Origin: Terriglobia bacterium
GTDB lineage: Bacteria > Acidobacteriota > Terriglobia > Terriglobales > Acidobacteriaceae
Assembly: GCA_032252755.1 (NCBI GenBank)
Contig: JAVUPY010000053.1
Location: 1 to 64,000 of the forward strand
DNA length: 64,000 nt
Direction of reading: 5' to 3'
Part shown: piece after piece, positions 1-10,233 of the stretch
Numbering within the stretch: the stretch's first letter is position 1
Layout: every line of letters starts with the position of its first letter
Position numbers and translations under genes: made by a program
The notes under the pieces: model-generated
What the model was told of the DNA's origin: nothing
The model's database searches: none
What the model saw: only the letters and a program-made list of their open reading frames with translations

Positions 1-1
1 C

Positions 2-481
2 GTTCGCGGGCCGCACGGTTATGAGAAGTTCCCTCAGATCGGGCGCGTGGAGATCGGCGACGATGTGGAGATCGGCGCGAATTCCTGCATCGACCGCGCA
101 GCGCTTGGCGCTACGAGCATCGGCGACGGCGTCAAGATCGACAATCTGGTTCACATCGGGCACAACTGCACGATCGGAAAACGCGTGGTCATCGCCGCGC
201 AGACCGGCCTCTCCGGCGGTGTCGTCATTGAGGATGATGCGGTGATCGGTGGTCAAGTGGGAATCGGAGACAAGGCGCGAATCGAAACCGGCGCGGTGCT
301 CGGTTCCGGATGCGGAATCCTTACCTCGAAAATCGTGCGCAAGGGCCAGGTGGTTTGGGGAACACCCGCGCGGCCTCTCAAAGAGCACTTAGAGCAATTG
401 GCGAACCTCTCACGCTTGCCCAAGCTGCGGGAACAAGTTGCGGAGTTGCAAAAGCGTTTGGGAAAAGCGGAGAACGGCTAA
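2..481 (+). CDS. lpxD: UDP-3-O-acylglucosamine N-acyltransferase LpxD, C-terminal part (5' end outside window)
   Basis: LpxD adds the N-linked acyl chain to UDP-3-O-acylglucosamine, the third step of lipid A synthesis, as a cytoplasmic trimer. The frame is open from base 2 with no start, so about 159 of the usual ~340 residues are present. They form hexapeptide repeats of a left-handed beta helix (IGDG, IGKR, IGDK type). The IGHNC motif carries the histidine equivalent to the catalytic His239 of E. coli LpxD. The end is a charged helix ([15 protein letters not shown]), as in the family. Stop TAA is at 479-481, three bases from the convergent stop of the next gene. It indicates a diderm LPS producer, in line with kdsC and kdsD further along. 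Confidence 0.93.
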   Translation, partial: VRGPHGYEKFPQIGRVEIGDDVEIGANSCIDRAALGATSIGDGVKIDNLVHIGHNCTIGKRVVIAAQTGLSGGVVIEDDAVIGGQVGIGDKARIETGAVLGSGCGILTSKIVRKGQVVWGTPARPLKEHLEQLANLSRLPKLREQVAELQKRLGKAENG

Positions 482-484
482 GCG

Positions 485-838
485 CTATATGCCCGCACTG
501 TGAGCCCGGGCGCAAGGCTTGCGCACAAGAGCGGCGCTTTGTTCCAACATTGCACTCGCCTGTTGTACGAGATTCTGCAAGTGCGTCATGTGTTCGCGCG
601 CTTGAACCTGATCGGCGGGCAATGTCATCTCCAGATAATACGCAATCGCTTCAATGGAGCTGAGCGGCTGGCGCAAGTCGTGGATCAAGTCGCGCAATTG
701 CTCATCGGATGAAGGTTTCGGTATGGGAGCTTCTAAGAAACGCGAACTCTCGACAACAGCAAGCGCGGCTGACATCGTCAATTGACATTCCCTTTCGTAC
801 TCGCAGCCCAAGACTGGACCCGCGAACATCATCGTCAT
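485..838 (-). CDS. Orphan HisKA-like (histidine kinase dimerisation helix) protein
   Basis: A protein of up to 117 residues whose core resembles the dimerisation/phosphoacceptor domain of histidine kinases: HDLRQPLSSIE is a good H-box, followed by a second helix with heptad hydrophobics. There is no ATPase (HATPase_c) domain and no sensor region, so it cannot phosphorylate itself. It could be a phosphotransfer or dimerisation partner of another kinase. The start is uncertain. ATG at 838 lacks a Shine-Dalgarno site and lies only about 12 bases from the predicted transcript start. TTG at 781 sits 7 bases after AAGGGA, and ATG 775 follows. The N-terminal 20 residues look non-conserved, so a start at 781 or 775 is quite possible. 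Confidence 0.6.
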   Translation of the reverse strand: MTMMFAGPVLGCEYERECQLTMSAALAVVESSRFLEAPIPKPSSDEQLRDLIHDLRQPLSSIEAIAYYLEMTLPADQVQAREHMTHLQNLVQQASAMLEQSAALVRKPCARAHSAGI

Positions 839-856
839 GAAAATGGGGGAAACCGT

Positions 857-886
857 TTTATACCGTTAAACGGCGTAGCGCGTCAA
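857..886 (-). promoter_or_regulatory. Sigma-70-like promoter for the HisKA-like gene
   Basis: Read on the minus strand: TTGACG (886-881), an 18-base spacer, TATAAA (862-857). Transcription would begin near 850, just upstream of the 838 ATG. Hexamer match and position only; no direct proof. Confidence 0.5.
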
Positions 887-969
887 GAGATTCTTGGAAA
901 AAATTTTTCTTAGGCTGCGATTCGTCGTTTAGCAGACGGTCTTCTGCGCGTAGCATAACGAACTTGACG

Positions 970-1671
970 CTACTTTGCCGAGACCAAGTGGGCAATACCG
1001 AACGCAGCCGCAGCCGCTAACCCTCCGATCGACGCCGTCCGCAGAGCACTGGATGCCAGTGGCATGCCGGTGTAATGTCCTTTGACCGCGCCGAACAGGG
1101 CAAGCGCGACGATGGTTGCAATCACGGAAGCGATGAGCGCTGCATTCGCCGAGCTCATCAGCATGTAGGGGGCCAGAGGAATCAAGCCGCCTGCGATGTA
1201 CGCTCCTGAGATGGTGCAGGCGCTTCGCAGTGCTCGCTTGGGATCTGGTTCCTCAAGCCCGAGTTCAAAGCGCATCATAAAATCCACCCATTGCTTGGGA
1301 CGCTGGCGGAGCGAGTCGACAATTGGAACGGCTTCAGCATGCGAAAGGCCATACGTCTCGAAAACCTCGAGCACCTCTTGAGCCTCGATTTCAGGAAGCT
1401 CCTTCACTTCGTGCTCTTCGCGGCGCAGCTCGCTGGCATAATGGTCGGCGTCGTTTTTCGCGGCCAGATATCCGCCGAGGCCCATGGCGATGGAGCCGGC
1501 GGCTATTTCGGCGAGACCAGCCACAACAATAATGCGCGTGGTGGTGTCGGCGCCGGAAAGCCCAGCGGCCAGGGCGAACGGAACGGTGAGGCCATCGGCC
1601 ATTCCGATAACTATGTCGCGCACGAATTCCGAAGCTGTGAAGTGCGACTCAACGTGCGGCGTTTGCGGCAT
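970..1671 (-). CDS. VIT1/CCC1-family iron/manganese transporter
   Basis: A 233-residue membrane protein of the VIT1/CCC1 family, which moves Fe2+ or Mn2+ out of the cytosol. N-terminal segments contain the family pattern DIVIGMADGLTVPFALAAGL followed by a small-residue helix ending GGYLAAKND. A cytoplasmic acidic/helical segment (about residues 85-140, rich in Glu) matches the metal-binding domain inserted between TM2 and TM3. Three C-terminal hydrophobic helices follow. The start overlaps the 3' end of uvrA by 23 bases on the same strand, so the two are probably co-transcribed and translationally coupled. Metal specificity cannot be told from sequence. Confidence 0.88.
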   Translation of the reverse strand: MPQTPHVESHFTASEFVRDIVIGMADGLTVPFALAAGLSGADTTTRIIVVAGLAEIAAGSIAMGLGGYLAAKNDADHYASELRREEHEVKELPEIEAQEVLEVFETYGLSHAEAVPIVDSLRQRPKQWVDFMMRFELGLEEPDPKRALRSACTISGAYIAGGLIPLAPYMLMSSANAALIASVIATIVALALFGAVKGHYTGMPLASSALRTASIGGLAAAAAFGIAHLVSAK

Positions 1672-4516
1672 ATTCTTTCAAGTATCGTCCAGTATAGGAA
1701 TTACGCGCAGCCGCAATCTGCTCGGGCGTGCCCTCCGCGACGATTTGCCCGCCGCGTTCCCCGCCCTCGGGTCCCAGGTCGATCACCCAATCGGCGTTGC
1801 GGATCACGTCCAGATTATGCTCGATGATCAGCACGCTGCCGCCGCTCTGGATCAAGCGCTGGAATGCCGCGAGCAGCTTCGCAATGTCGTCGAAATGCAG
1901 GCCGGTAGTCGGCTCATCGAAGATAAAGAGCGTCCCGCTACAGGTGGCCTGTGCGAGGTGCGATGCCAATTTCACGCGTTGCGCCTCGCCTCCGCTCAAC
2001 GTCGTCGCGGATTGACCTAGACGTAAATAGCCGAGGCCAACGTCGGCCAACACCTTCAGCTTGTTGTAGAGACGCTTGGAATCGTGAAAGAAACCCATCG
2101 CCTCTTTCACCGTAAGCTGCAACACCTGGTGGATATTCAGACCGCGATACGGGATGTCGAGAATCGCGCTCTTGAACCGCGTGCCTTTGCACTCTTCGCA
2201 GATTAGCTCTACGTCGGCGAGGAACTGCATTTCCACTGTGACGGTGCCATCGCCCTGGCAATTCTCGCAGCGGCCGCCGGGAATGTTGAACGAAAAATGC
2301 CCGGCGTTGTAGCCGCGCTTGCCGGCCTCGGGCGTGGACGCGAAGAGCTCGCGAATCAGATCGTAGGCCTTGATGTACGTGGCCGGGTTGGAGCGAGGCG
2401 TCCGGCCGATGGGCGATTGATCCACCAGAACGATCTCGCGCACCAGCTCTGCACGGTCGATGCGGCGGCACGTGACCTTTTCAGCCTTCTGATCCTGGTT
2501 TTCGTCGTAGCCTTCGGCGTCGGCTTGCCGCAGGCGCTGAGAGAGCGAGCGGTAAATCACGTCATGCACAAGAGTCGACTTGCCGGAGCCCGACACGCCC
2601 GTGATCGCGACCATCATGTCGAGCGGAATCGTGACATCGATGCCTTTAAGATTGTGAGCGCGTGCGCCGTAGAACTTCACCGTGCGGCGCGGGTCTACTT
2701 CGCGAGCCTCGGACATTTGAGCCGCGCGTAAATCGCCGCGCAAATAGCGCGAGGTCAGTGAGACGGCGCCGTCGGAGATGATCTTCCGGTAGGAACCTTC
2801 GAACACCACCTCGCCGCCCAACTCGCCCGCGCCGGGCCCCATGTCGATGATGTGGTCGGCGGAGCGCATTACGTCGGCATCGTGTTCGACAACGACGATG
2901 GTGTTGCCGAGATCGCGCAATTCTTCGAGGATGCGAATCAGCCGGCCGGTATCGCGGGCGTGCAAGCCGATGGACGGCTCATCCAGGACGTAACAAGCGC
3001 CAACCAGCCGCGATCCGAGGCACGTAGCGAGTTGGATGCGCTGGGCCTCGCCGCCGGACAAGGTGGAAGAAAGACGGTCGAGCGTGAGGTAATCCAGGCC
3101 GACGTCGTTTAAGAACTTGAGACGCTGGCGGATCTCGACCAGGATTTTGTCGGCGATCGCCGATTCTTCGGGCGACAGCTCCAGCGATTCAAAGAATTTG
3201 TACGCGTGCTCGATGTTCATCTTCACGACGCCGGCGATCGTTTTATCCGCGATGCGCACGTTCAGCGCGTCACGGCGCAACCGCGCGCCGCCGCAATCCG
3301 GACACTCGGCATAGCCACGATAGCGGCTCAGGAACACGCGGACGTGCACCTTGTACTTCTTGGCTTCCACTTCCGTGAAGAATTCCTGAATCGCTTTGGC
3401 GGCGATGGCGCGCTCTTCGGCCGAGAGGTCGGCGTAGGGAACATTCCAGCGAACTTTGCCGCGCATGCCCTTCTTGTAGTGCGCCTGGTTCCATTCGTAT
3501 TGCGGCTTGGTCCAGGGATCGACGGCGCCTTCATCCAGCGACAGACCGGGATTTGGAATCACCAGATCCATGTCGTAGTCGATGGTGTTGCCGAAGCCCT
3601 GGCAGCGGGGGCAGGCGCCGTACGGGTTGTTGAACGAGAACAGGCGCGGCTCAGGTTCTTCGTAGCGAATGTTGCACTGCTTGCACTCGAAGCGCTGGGC
3701 GAAGCGCAAGGTTTGTGGAGCGGAGTCGTCGCGCGGTGCGGTCTGAAAGACGATCTCGCCGGATTCACGATAGGCGGTCTCGATGGCATCGACGACGCGT
3801 GGGCGAGATTCGGGTTCGAGCGCGATACGGTCGAGGAGCACGAAGACGGGCTTCGAGAAGTCGAGTTCGAGCAGGGATTCAGGGGAAGAGAACTCGACAA
3901 TGTTGCCGTTCTGGAAAAGCCGGTTGAACCCGCGCTTGCGGAGTTCGCCAAGCCTGGCTTTGAGGCCTTCGGTGATATCGAATTTCGGTGCGGCTTTCTT
4001 TCGGCCGCGCGGTTTCTTCTCGGGTTCCAATGGCGGTGGCGGAGGCTGGACAGGGAAGAGAACGTTGAGACGAGTGCCTTCGCCGAGCGCCATGATCTTG
4101 TCGGCGACTTCGTCGACGGTATCTTTACGCACTTCCGTGCCACAGTTCGCGCAGAAAGTGCGACCGACGCGGGCGAAGAGCAGGCGCAGGTAGTCGTAGA
4201 TTTCGGTGGCGGTGGCGACTGTGGACCGCGGGTTGCGCGTCTGGTTCTTCTGGCGGATGGCAACGGCGGGCGCGATGCCGTCGATGATGTCGACGTCGGG
4301 CTTTTCGATTCGCTCGAGGAACTGGCGGGCGTAGGCGGAGAGGGACTCAACGTAGCGTCGCTGGCCCTCGGCGTAAATGGTGTCGAAGGCGAGGGACGAT
4401 TTACCCGACCCGGAGACTCCCGTGACCACCGTAAGGGTGTTGTGGGGGATCTCGAAGTCGATGTTCTTCAGGTTGTGAACGCGCGCGCCGCGAACTGTAA
4501 TGGATTCCGTGGACAT
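1649..4516 (-). CDS. uvrA: UvrABC excinuclease subunit A
   Basis: DNA-damage recognition subunit of nucleotide excision repair, a dimeric ABC-type ATPase in the cytoplasm. From the ATG at 4516 it has 955 residues, close to the usual ~940. The frame extends to a TTG at 4633, but those 39 residues have no family match. Visible motifs: Walker [10 protein letters not shown] at about residue 33 and again GVSGSGKST in the second half, two LSGGEAQR signatures, and zinc-finger CxxC pairs in both halves (CKQC/CPRC and CENC/CEEC). No clear Shine-Dalgarno precedes 4516. It is followed by the overlapping VIT transporter. An alkyltransferase-like gene at 58.1 kb could feed lesions to this pathway. Confidence 0.97.
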   Translation of the reverse strand: MSTESITVRGARVHNLKNIDFEIPHNTLTVVTGVSGSGKSSLAFDTIYAEGQRRYVESLSAYARQFLERIEKPDVDIIDGIAPAVAIRQKNQTRNPRSTVATATEIYDYLRLLFARVGRTFCANCGTEVRKDTVDEVADKIMALGEGTRLNVLFPVQPPPPPLEPEKKPRGRKKAAPKFDITEGLKARLGELRKRGFNRLFQNGNIVEFSSPESLLELDFSKPVFVLLDRIALEPESRPRVVDAIETAYRESGEIVFQTAPRDDSAPQTLRFAQRFECKQCNIRYEEPEPRLFSFNNPYGACPRCQGFGNTIDYDMDLVIPNPGLSLDEGAVDPWTKPQYEWNQAHYKKGMRGKVRWNVPYADLSAEERAIAAKAIQEFFTEVEAKKYKVHVRVFLSRYRGYAECPDCGGARLRRDALNVRIADKTIAGVVKMNIEHAYKFFESLELSPEESAIADKILVEIRQRLKFLNDVGLDYLTLDRLSSTLSGGEAQRIQLATCLGSRLVGACYVLDEPSIGLHARDTGRLIRILEELRDLGNTIVVVEHDADVMRSADHIIDMGPGAGELGGEVVFEGSYRKIISDGAVSLTSRYLRGDLRAAQMSEAREVDPRRTVKFYGARAHNLKGIDVTIPLDMMVAITGVSGSGKSTLVHDVIYRSLSQRLRQADAEGYDENQDQKAEKVTCRRIDRAELVREIVLVDQSPIGRTPRSNPATYIKAYDLIRELFASTPEAGKRGYNAGHFSFNIPGGRCENCQGDGTVTVEMQFLADVELICEECKGTRFKSAILDIPYRGLNIHQVLQLTVKEAMGFFHDSKRLYNKLKVLADVGLGYLRLGQSATTLSGGEAQRVKLASHLAQATCSGTLFIFDEPTTGLHFDDIAKLLAAFQRLIQSGGSVLIIEHNLDVIRNADWVIDLGPEGGERGGQIVAEGTPEQIAAARNSYTGRYLKEYAANAAR

Positions 4517-4872
4517 TCCCAATCTGGCCGGTCGCAGCGCGGAAGATTGCTGAGCGGAGTCAAGTCCCCACAGAACGCTTCCGGACAGCTGCGGAATCTT
4601 TCTATTATAAGCGGCGATACGAGGGTTGCTCAAACAACTCGAACTGGGCGCCGAGAGCGGGCTTCAGATTGTGCGCGCTGGGAGTGCGGTGGTAACTTTA
4701 AATAGGGCTTTCTACCGCGTCCGGCTCCGATTCTGTCACATGCGGTTCTGACGGATATCACGCGACAGGTGTGTTCCGAAAATCACTCCAGATTGTGACG
4801 GATGTCATACAGGGCTGGGTTGCGGTCTCCATACAATCGTTCTTTTGCAGGTCGAGTTTCGGAGGGTTTCTG

Positions 4873-6297
4873 ATGGCAACGACATACAACGGAGTGCGGC
4901 TCCCAACCAGCGGGGCGAAGATTGAATTTAAGAACGGGAAGTTCGAAATCCCCGACAACCCGATCATTCCTTACATCGAGGGCGACGGCACGGGCCGCGA
5001 CATCTGGAAGGCTTCCGTGCGGGTGTTCGATGCCGCGGTAGAGAAGGCTTACAACGGCAAGCGCAAAGTGGCATGGTACGAGGTGTTCGCCGGGGAGAAG
5101 GCGAAGAAGATGTTCGATACATGGCTGCCGGATGACACCACGGCGGCGTTCCGCGACCTGCGCATAGGCATCAAGGGGCCGTTGACGACACCGGTGGGCG
5201 GAGGAATTCGCTCGCTGAACGTGGCACTGCGCCAGTTGCTCGACCTTTATGGGTGCGTCCGGCCAGTGAAGTACTACGGTGCGCCGTCGCCGGTGAAGCG
5301 GCCGGAGTTGATGAACCTGATGATCTTCCGCGAGAACACAGAAGACGTTTACGCCGGCGTGGAGTGGGAGCAGGGAACACCGGAATGCGACAAACTGATC
5401 GCCTTCCTGAACAACGAGATGCTGAAGGGCGGCAAGAAGCAGATCCGCCTCGATTCCGGCGTCGGCATCAAGCCGATTTCCGTCACCGGAACGAAGCGCC
5501 TGGTGAAGATGGCGCTGGAATATGCGCTGAAGAACGGGCTGAAGAAAGTCACGCTGGTGCATAAGGGCAACATCCAGAAGTTCACGGAAGGAGCGTTCCG
5601 GAAGTGGGGATACGAACTCGCGACCGAGGAGTTCCGCGACAAGGTTGTGACTGAGCGCGAAAGCTGGATTCTCGACAATAAAGACCAGCATCCGGAATGG
5701 ACGGTTGAGCAGAACGCGAACGCAGTCGAACCGGGTATGGAGTTCGCGCCCGAAGATTTTCGCCAGAGTGTCTACAAAGAAGTGAAGACCGTGCTCGATT
5801 CGATCTATGCCACCCACGGCGGCGGCAAGTGGAAATCGAAACTGATGGTGAACGACCGCATTGCGGATTCGATTTTCCAGCAGATCGTGACGCGTCCGGA
5901 CGAGTACAGCGTGCTGGCTACGCCGAACCTCAACGGCGATTATCTTTCCGATGCGGCGGCGGCGCAGGTCGGCGGACTCGGGATCGCGCCGGGCGCGAAC
6001 ATCGGGGCGCAGCACGCGATCTTCGAAGCCACGCACGGGACGGCGCCGAAGTACGCCGATCTCGATGTGATCAACCCGGGATCCGTGATGCTCTCGGGCG
6101 TGATGATGTTCGAGTTCATGGGCTGGACGGAAGCGGCGAACCTGATCGAAGAAGGCGTTCGCCGGACGATCGAGCAGAAGAAAGTTACGTACGACTTCCA
6201 TCGGATGATGGAAGGGGCCACGAAGGTGAAGACGAGCGAGTTTGCGTCGCATATCATCGAAAACATGGCGTCGATGGTTTCGACGGCGGCGCGATAA
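4873..6297 (+). CDS. icd: Isocitrate dehydrogenase (NADP+)
   Basis: Converts isocitrate to 2-oxoglutarate and CO2 with NADP+ in the TCA cycle. 474 residues from the ATG at 4873, which has GGAGGG at 4861-4866. A longer frame upstream has no homology. It is of the E. coli/Bacillus homodimeric type: [14 protein letters not shown] near the N-terminus, the substrate-binding RSLNVALRQ segment whose Ser is the phosphorylation site in E. coli, and HGTAPKYA, the NADP-preferring adenosine-binding loop. It lies divergent from uvrA and 184 bases before mdh, with a REP-like palindrome in that gap, so the two TCA genes may form one transcript. Confidence 0.97.
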   Translation: MATTYNGVRLPTSGAKIEFKNGKFEIPDNPIIPYIEGDGTGRDIWKASVRVFDAAVEKAYNGKRKVAWYEVFAGEKAKKMFDTWLPDDTTAAFRDLRIGIKGPLTTPVGGGIRSLNVALRQLLDLYGCVRPVKYYGAPSPVKRPELMNLMIFRENTEDVYAGVEWEQGTPECDKLIAFLNNEMLKGGKKQIRLDSGVGIKPISVTGTKRLVKMALEYALKNGLKKVTLVHKGNIQKFTEGAFRKWGYELATEEFRDKVVTERESWILDNKDQHPEWTVEQNANAVEPGMEFAPEDFRQSVYKEVKTVLDSIYATHGGGKWKSKLMVNDRIADSIFQQIVTRPDEYSVLATPNLNGDYLSDAAAAQVGGLGIAPGANIGAQHAIFEATHGTAPKYADLDVINPGSVMLSGVMMFEFMGWTEAANLIEEGVRRTIEQKKVTYDFHRMMEGATKVKTSEFASHIIENMASMVSTAAR

Positions 6298-6367
6298 ACA
6301 GGGAAGACCCAAGTTTGCTGAACACGGCAGACGTGGAGCACGGAAGCTGTTTCCAAAGAAGTTAAGA

Positions 6368-6402
6368 CCACATCTCCGAAATGCGCGGAGATGTGGGGCA
6401 CC
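6368..6402. repeat. REP-like palindrome, copy 1 (icd-mdh gap)
   Basis: Perfect 11-bp arms CCACATCTCCG (6368-6378) and CGGAGATGTGG (6386-6396) around a 7-base loop, followed by GGCACC. Same layout as copies at 12241, 13358 and 30111. There is no T-run, so it is not an obvious terminator. Confidence 0.8.
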
Positions 6403-6469
6403 GTTTGTACTAGATTTACAGATCCGGTATTCATTTCAGCCAGCGCAGGTTATGCGCGCCACTTCATAG

Positions 6470-7408
<939 letters not shown>

Positions 7409-7414
7409 AGACAC

Positions 7415-7438
7415 AAGGTTTAAGGTACAAGGTGGAAG
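7415..7438 (+). repeat. Heptamer array AAGGTNN, 3 units
   Basis: Units AAGGTTT, AAGGTAC, AAGGTGG then AAG, in exact 7-base phase, between the mdh stop and its terminator. Same consensus word as arrays at 9505, 22464, 28714 and 32042. Confidence 0.7.
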
Positions 7439-7443
7439 AAAAG

Positions 7444-7470
7444 CTCCCGTCTTAATGGCGGGAGTTTTTT
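7444..7470 (+). terminator. Rho-independent terminator after mdh
   Basis: Stem CTCCCGTC (7444-7451) pairs with GGCGGGAG (7457-7464; one G-T pair), loop TTAAT, then six T. Preceded by an A-run, so it may partly work in both directions. Confidence 0.9.
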
Positions 7471-7511
7471 GTGCGATTTGTCGATCCGGCCTCGGGGTTC
7501 CCAGTCTTGCA

Positions 7512-7530
7512 ACATCTCACGCGGAGATGT
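7512..7530. repeat. REP-like palindrome, short degenerate copy
   Basis: ACATCTC (7512-7518) and GAGATGT (7524-7530) around ACGCG. It has the core of the REP-like family but lacks the outer GGG/CCC and GGCACC. Confidence 0.5.
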
Positions 7531-7599
7531 GATGCATGGCACATTCCCCGCGAAGGCGCGCCAGTAAACTCCGGTACGCAAACTATCAGGAGGTGAGCT

Positions 7600-8250
7600 A
7601 TGCCAAGAGTTCGCCAGGCAGTCGCCTTTGCATTCTTACTATGTATTGCAGTCCTGCTGATTTCCTGCCAGGGTTCAAAGCCGGCCCCGGTCGCCTCGGA
7701 ACAGCCCAAAGCCGAACCCGTAGAGGTAAAGCAGCCGGCTCCTTACACCGCGAAGGCCTGTCTAACGCGAATGGCTGACATGGCAGCGCGGTGGCAGATG
7801 GACGCGGTCCCGGTCCGCCTGGAATCACAAGTGAACGATGAAACCACCGGTTCCGATGGCAAATCGACGATCTGGAAAGGAACGTTCGCATCAGCCAGTG
7901 GTAGGGCGTGGAAAACATTCACCTGCTCGGGCAGCCGCTTGAAAGATGCCCCGCCATTTGGAGTCACCGGAGACCGAGAGATGCCGCTGTCCCCCAATGA
8001 TGTCATCCATGGGTTCAGCCCATTGTATGTCCAGGTGGATTCGGACAAGGCATTCTCTATCGCCCAGGAACACGGTGGAGCGTCCCTGTTCAAGAAGGAT
8101 CCGAAGCAGTCGGTGTACTACTTCCTGGCGCTCGATACAAACGGTAAAACAATTGCCTGGTACGTTTCCTATGGCACAAGCCTGAAGGAGACGCAGGGAA
8201 TCGGCATCATCGACGCGAGTACAGGAAAGTATCTGCGGGCAGCGAAGTAG
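7600..8250 (+). CDS. Putative lipoprotein of unknown function
   Basis: 216 residues. The start at 7600 is supported by AGGAGGTGAGCT immediately upstream. A hydrophobic leader ends in the lipobox LISC with Cys23, so it should be lipidated and sit on the periplasmic side of a membrane. A Pro/Glu/Lys-rich linker (about residues 25-50) precedes a compact domain with two further cysteines (Cys54 and one near residue 109) that may form a disulphide. The C-terminal YYFLALDTNGKTIAWYVSYG and GIIDASTGKYL look like the beta-strand pattern of PepSY-like small periplasmic domains, but I cannot assign it to a family. It follows the mdh terminator and ends 61 bases from a convergent gene. Confidence 0.75.
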   Translation: MPRVRQAVAFAFLLCIAVLLISCQGSKPAPVASEQPKAEPVEVKQPAPYTAKACLTRMADMAARWQMDAVPVRLESQVNDETTGSDGKSTIWKGTFASASGRAWKTFTCSGSRLKDAPPFGVTGDREMPLSPNDVIHGFSPLYVQVDSDKAFSIAQEHGGASLFKKDPKQSVYYFLALDTNGKTIAWYVSYGTSLKETQGIGIIDASTGKYLRAAK

Positions 8251-8260
8251 GCAAAGCCGC

Positions 8261-8297
8261 ATCAGTGTCTGCTAAATACGGCAGATGTGGGACACGG
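8261..8297. repeat. REP-like palindrome, imperfect copy (convergent gap)
   Basis: TCTGC TAAATACG GCAGA core (8268-8285) followed by TGTGGGACACGG. The left arm is decayed. It fills most of the 60-base gap between two convergent stops. Confidence 0.55.
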
Positions 8298-8310
8298 AGA
8301 TACACCGGGT

Positions 8311-8856
8311 TCAGCCGACGCGGTCGGCGATGCTCGATGTGTCCTCGGGCTTGATGGAAGAATCGATTTCGATGCGTTCGACAACGGCCTCGCGAATTTT
8401 CGTGAGGTCGTACTTTTCGAAGACAAAGACGGCCGGGCTGTAGAGAAACTTCCAATTCTTCTCGCGCAAAGTGATTTCGAAGCCCTTCGGAGTGCCTACG
8501 GTGAATCCCCATTGGCTGCGGTTGCCGGTCTCGACATATTCGACTTCGACGGTCAGCTCGTCGCAGAAGGATTCGGGATCCGGCGGCCCGGTGAGCGCGT
8601 TGAAAGTCTTGAAATAGAATGCGCGAATCTCGACGCCGCCGATGAGCATGCGAGGATGAATGTCGCCGTCGGGATCAGGCACCGGAACGAAGGATACCTT
8701 CGGGCCGGGATCGGCAGGCGGGGGAACCGTGTAAGAGATTTCCGATTTCTTCCCAGCCCAGCGAGCGACCGCGAACACAGCGATGGCGCAGGTCAGGAAG
8801 AAGAGTAGCCTGGGGCCGTCTTGCGAGAACCAGGAGGTTTGGATTATCAAGGCCAT
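8311..8856 (-). CDS. Hypothetical single-pass membrane protein
   Basis: 181 residues from the ATG at 8856; the frame reaches a TTG at 8883 that lies inside a heptamer repeat. One hydrophobic segment near the N-terminus (LLFFLTCAIAVFAVARW) is followed by a Lys pair and a soluble domain of about 140 residues with alternating strands (VEVEYVETG, WGFTVGTPKGFEITL, FLYSPAVFVFEKYDL). That suggests an anchored beta-rich domain. No catalytic motif and no family recognised. No good ribosome site. It lies downstream of the cyclophilin on the same strand, separated by a heptamer array with facing arms. Confidence 0.65.
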   Translation of the reverse strand: MALIIQTSWFSQDGPRLLFFLTCAIAVFAVARWAGKKSEISYTVPPPADPGPKVSFVPVPDPDGDIHPRMLIGGVEIRAFYFKTFNALTGPPDPESFCDELTVEVEYVETGNRSQWGFTVGTPKGFEITLREKNWKFLYSPAVFVFEKYDLTKIREAVVERIEIDSSIKPEDTSSIADRVG

Positions 8857-8874
8857 TGCACATCGTCGGCAAGT

Positions 8875-8955
8875 ACTCAGCAATCAGCTTTCAGCGTAAA
8901 GGGAAGTGCAATCACCTAAATCACTGAATGCTGAGTGCTGACTGCTTACTGCTGG
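8875..8955. repeat. Heptamer array TCAGCAN with facing arms
   Basis: Left arm units ACTCAGC, AATCAGC, TTTCAGC (8875-8895). Right arm units TCACTGA, ATGCTGA, GTGCTGA, CTGCTTA, CTGCTGG (8921-8955), which are the same word inverted. The arms could pair over a ~25-base loop. It fills the gap between the cyclophilin stop and the next gene. Confidence 0.75.
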
Positions 8956-8957
8956 TT

Positions 8958-9485
8958 TCACACTCTTTCGATTGTCACCTTTTCCAATACAACGTCTTTT
9001 TTCGGACGGTCCTGCGCCCCGCGGGGCACTTGCGAGATTTTGTTCGCGATGTCCTGGCCCTCGATGACCTCGCCGAAAATGGTGTGGTTGCCGGTGAGCC
9101 AGTCGGTGGGCGCGACGGTGATGAAGAACTGGCTGCCGTTGGTGTTGGGGCCGGAGTTCGCCATGGCGAGTTTGCCCGCCTTATCGAACTTGTGCGCCGA
9201 GCCCTTGGTTTCGTCTTCGAACTTGTAGCCGGGGCCGCCCATGCCGGTGCCGCTCGGGTCGCCGCCCTGGATCATGAACTGCGGGATGACGCGATGGAAG
9301 ACGGTGCCGCTGTAGAGAGGGCCGGGGCCCTTTTTGCGGCTCACGTGGTCGCTCCAGTCGCGCTTGCCCTCGGCGAGGTCGGTGAAGTTCTTCACCGTTT
9401 TGGGGGCGTCTTTTTCGAACAGGCGGCAGACGATGGTGCCTTCGCTGGTTTTCAGGGTCGCATAAAGTCCGGGCTCACGTGCCAT
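8958..9485 (-). CDS. Peptidyl-prolyl cis-trans isomerase, cyclophilin type (cytoplasmic)
   Basis: Cyclophilin that isomerises X-Pro bonds. 175 residues, no signal peptide. AAGGAGAGACC lies directly before the ATG at 9485. [15 protein letters not shown] is the active-site segment with the catalytic Arg. [16 protein letters not shown] and HTIFGEVIEG follow in family order. A loop of about 15 residues (KRDWSDHVSRKKGPGPLY) precedes the active site, as in the second, exported copy at 12642. The two genes are paralogues on either side of the 9.5-12.6 kb gene-poor region. Confidence 0.93.
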   Translation of the reverse strand: MAREPGLYATLKTSEGTIVCRLFEKDAPKTVKNFTDLAEGKRDWSDHVSRKKGPGPLYSGTVFHRVIPQFMIQGGDPSGTGMGGPGYKFEDETKGSAHKFDKAGKLAMANSGPNTNGSQFFITVAPTDWLTGNHTIFGEVIEGQDIANKISQVPRGAQDRPKKDVVLEKVTIERV

Positions 9486-9504
9486 GGTCTCTCCTTAAAA
9501 AGTC

Positions 9505-9541
9505 AGGTGCGAGTACAAGGTGCGAGGTACGAGTACGAGAC
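9505..9541. repeat. Heptamer array AGGTGCG/AGTACNN
   Basis: Units AGGTGCG, AGTACA, AGGTGCG, AGGTACG, AGTACG, AGACG: 6-7 base period, same AGGTNC word as at 22464 and 32042. It lies just upstream of the cyclophilin ribosome site. Confidence 0.65.
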
Positions 9542-9748
9542 GTTACGAATTGGTTCCTACACCTTGAAACTTGCGCATTGTTTTTATATCCCCACCTCTG
9601 CTGACTGCAGCAGGCGTAGGGCACGGGGAATCAGGAATACCGAAAGAAACTGCGCCGGGAAACCGGCGCAGTACTAGTGTAAATGGGAGTTCGCGGTAGG
9701 GCAAAAGGCAGCCAGAAACTCGCGATAGATTATGAGAAGACGAGTGTC

Positions 9749-9898
9749 TGTCGAAAAACTCTTTCCGTGGTCCCAAATGTCGAAAATCAACCCCAATTTT
9801 GGAGACCAGAAATGTCTCGGAAATCGAGAACGTCGTTTATAGGGCATCCTGACGCGATGGGTTTTTAAGCAATTCCGACTGAAATGAGTTTTTCAACA
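9749..9898. mobile_element. Possible MITE-like element with 13-bp inverted ends
   Basis: TGTCGAAAAACTC (9749-9761) and GAGTTTTTCAACA (9886-9898) are inverted copies with one mismatch, enclosing about 125 bases with no gene. Size and ends fit a non-autonomous element. No transposase in the window shares these ends and no clear target duplication is seen. Confidence 0.3.
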
Positions 9899-10233
9899 GG
9901 CACACGATATCACGCTAACTATTTCGAGCTAACGCCTGCTCCGAGAATGAACCGGGTGAGCGTCGTGTTCGCATGCAGTCGAAAGTGCGACATGCGGCAA
10001 GCGTCGAAGAAACGCGGCAAGGAGAGAATAAAAGGCTGGGCTACCAGCCTTCGTGCTGAATGAGCGAGGTACCGGCCCCGAGAAAATCGTGAGCGACACT
10101 CAGTTGTTTGTTCCGATTCCGTAACAGAATCAACTTGCGTAACGCAATATTGCCGCGCCACGCTACCCTGTCAACCAGACTGCCAAGGAGTGCTGTCGGC
10201 GTCGAAGTCCAATTCAAGATACCAGAGGATCAG

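Larger units (their letters stand above)
9486..10233. other. 748-base gap, repeats only
   Basis: No convincing gene. It holds a heptamer array at 9505-9541 and a perfect 9-bp hairpin with a GAAA loop (CTGCGCCGG/CCGGCGCAG, 9650-9671). There is also a 150-base segment with inverted ends (9749-9898) and a 13-base palindrome TTGCGTAACGCAA at 10135-10147 that could be an operator for the following lipoprotein gene. Short frames here have poor coding character and are not called. Confidence 0.6.

Noticed and set aside
3206-4705. 499-codon open frame opposite uvrA
   Set aside because: Antisense to the UvrA ATPase domains. Gly/Val/Asp-rich translation with no family features, and uvrA coding is certain.
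4783-6312. 509-codon open frame opposite icd
   Set aside because: It is antisense to a clear isocitrate dehydrogenase; its protein is Arg/His/Leu-rich without motifs, as expected from a high-G+C shadow frame.
9650-9671. Perfect hairpin CTGCGCCGG/CCGGCGCAG as a terminator
   Set aside because: No T-run on the plus strand and only TTTCTTT on the minus strand, where no gene ends nearby. Kept as a structure note only.
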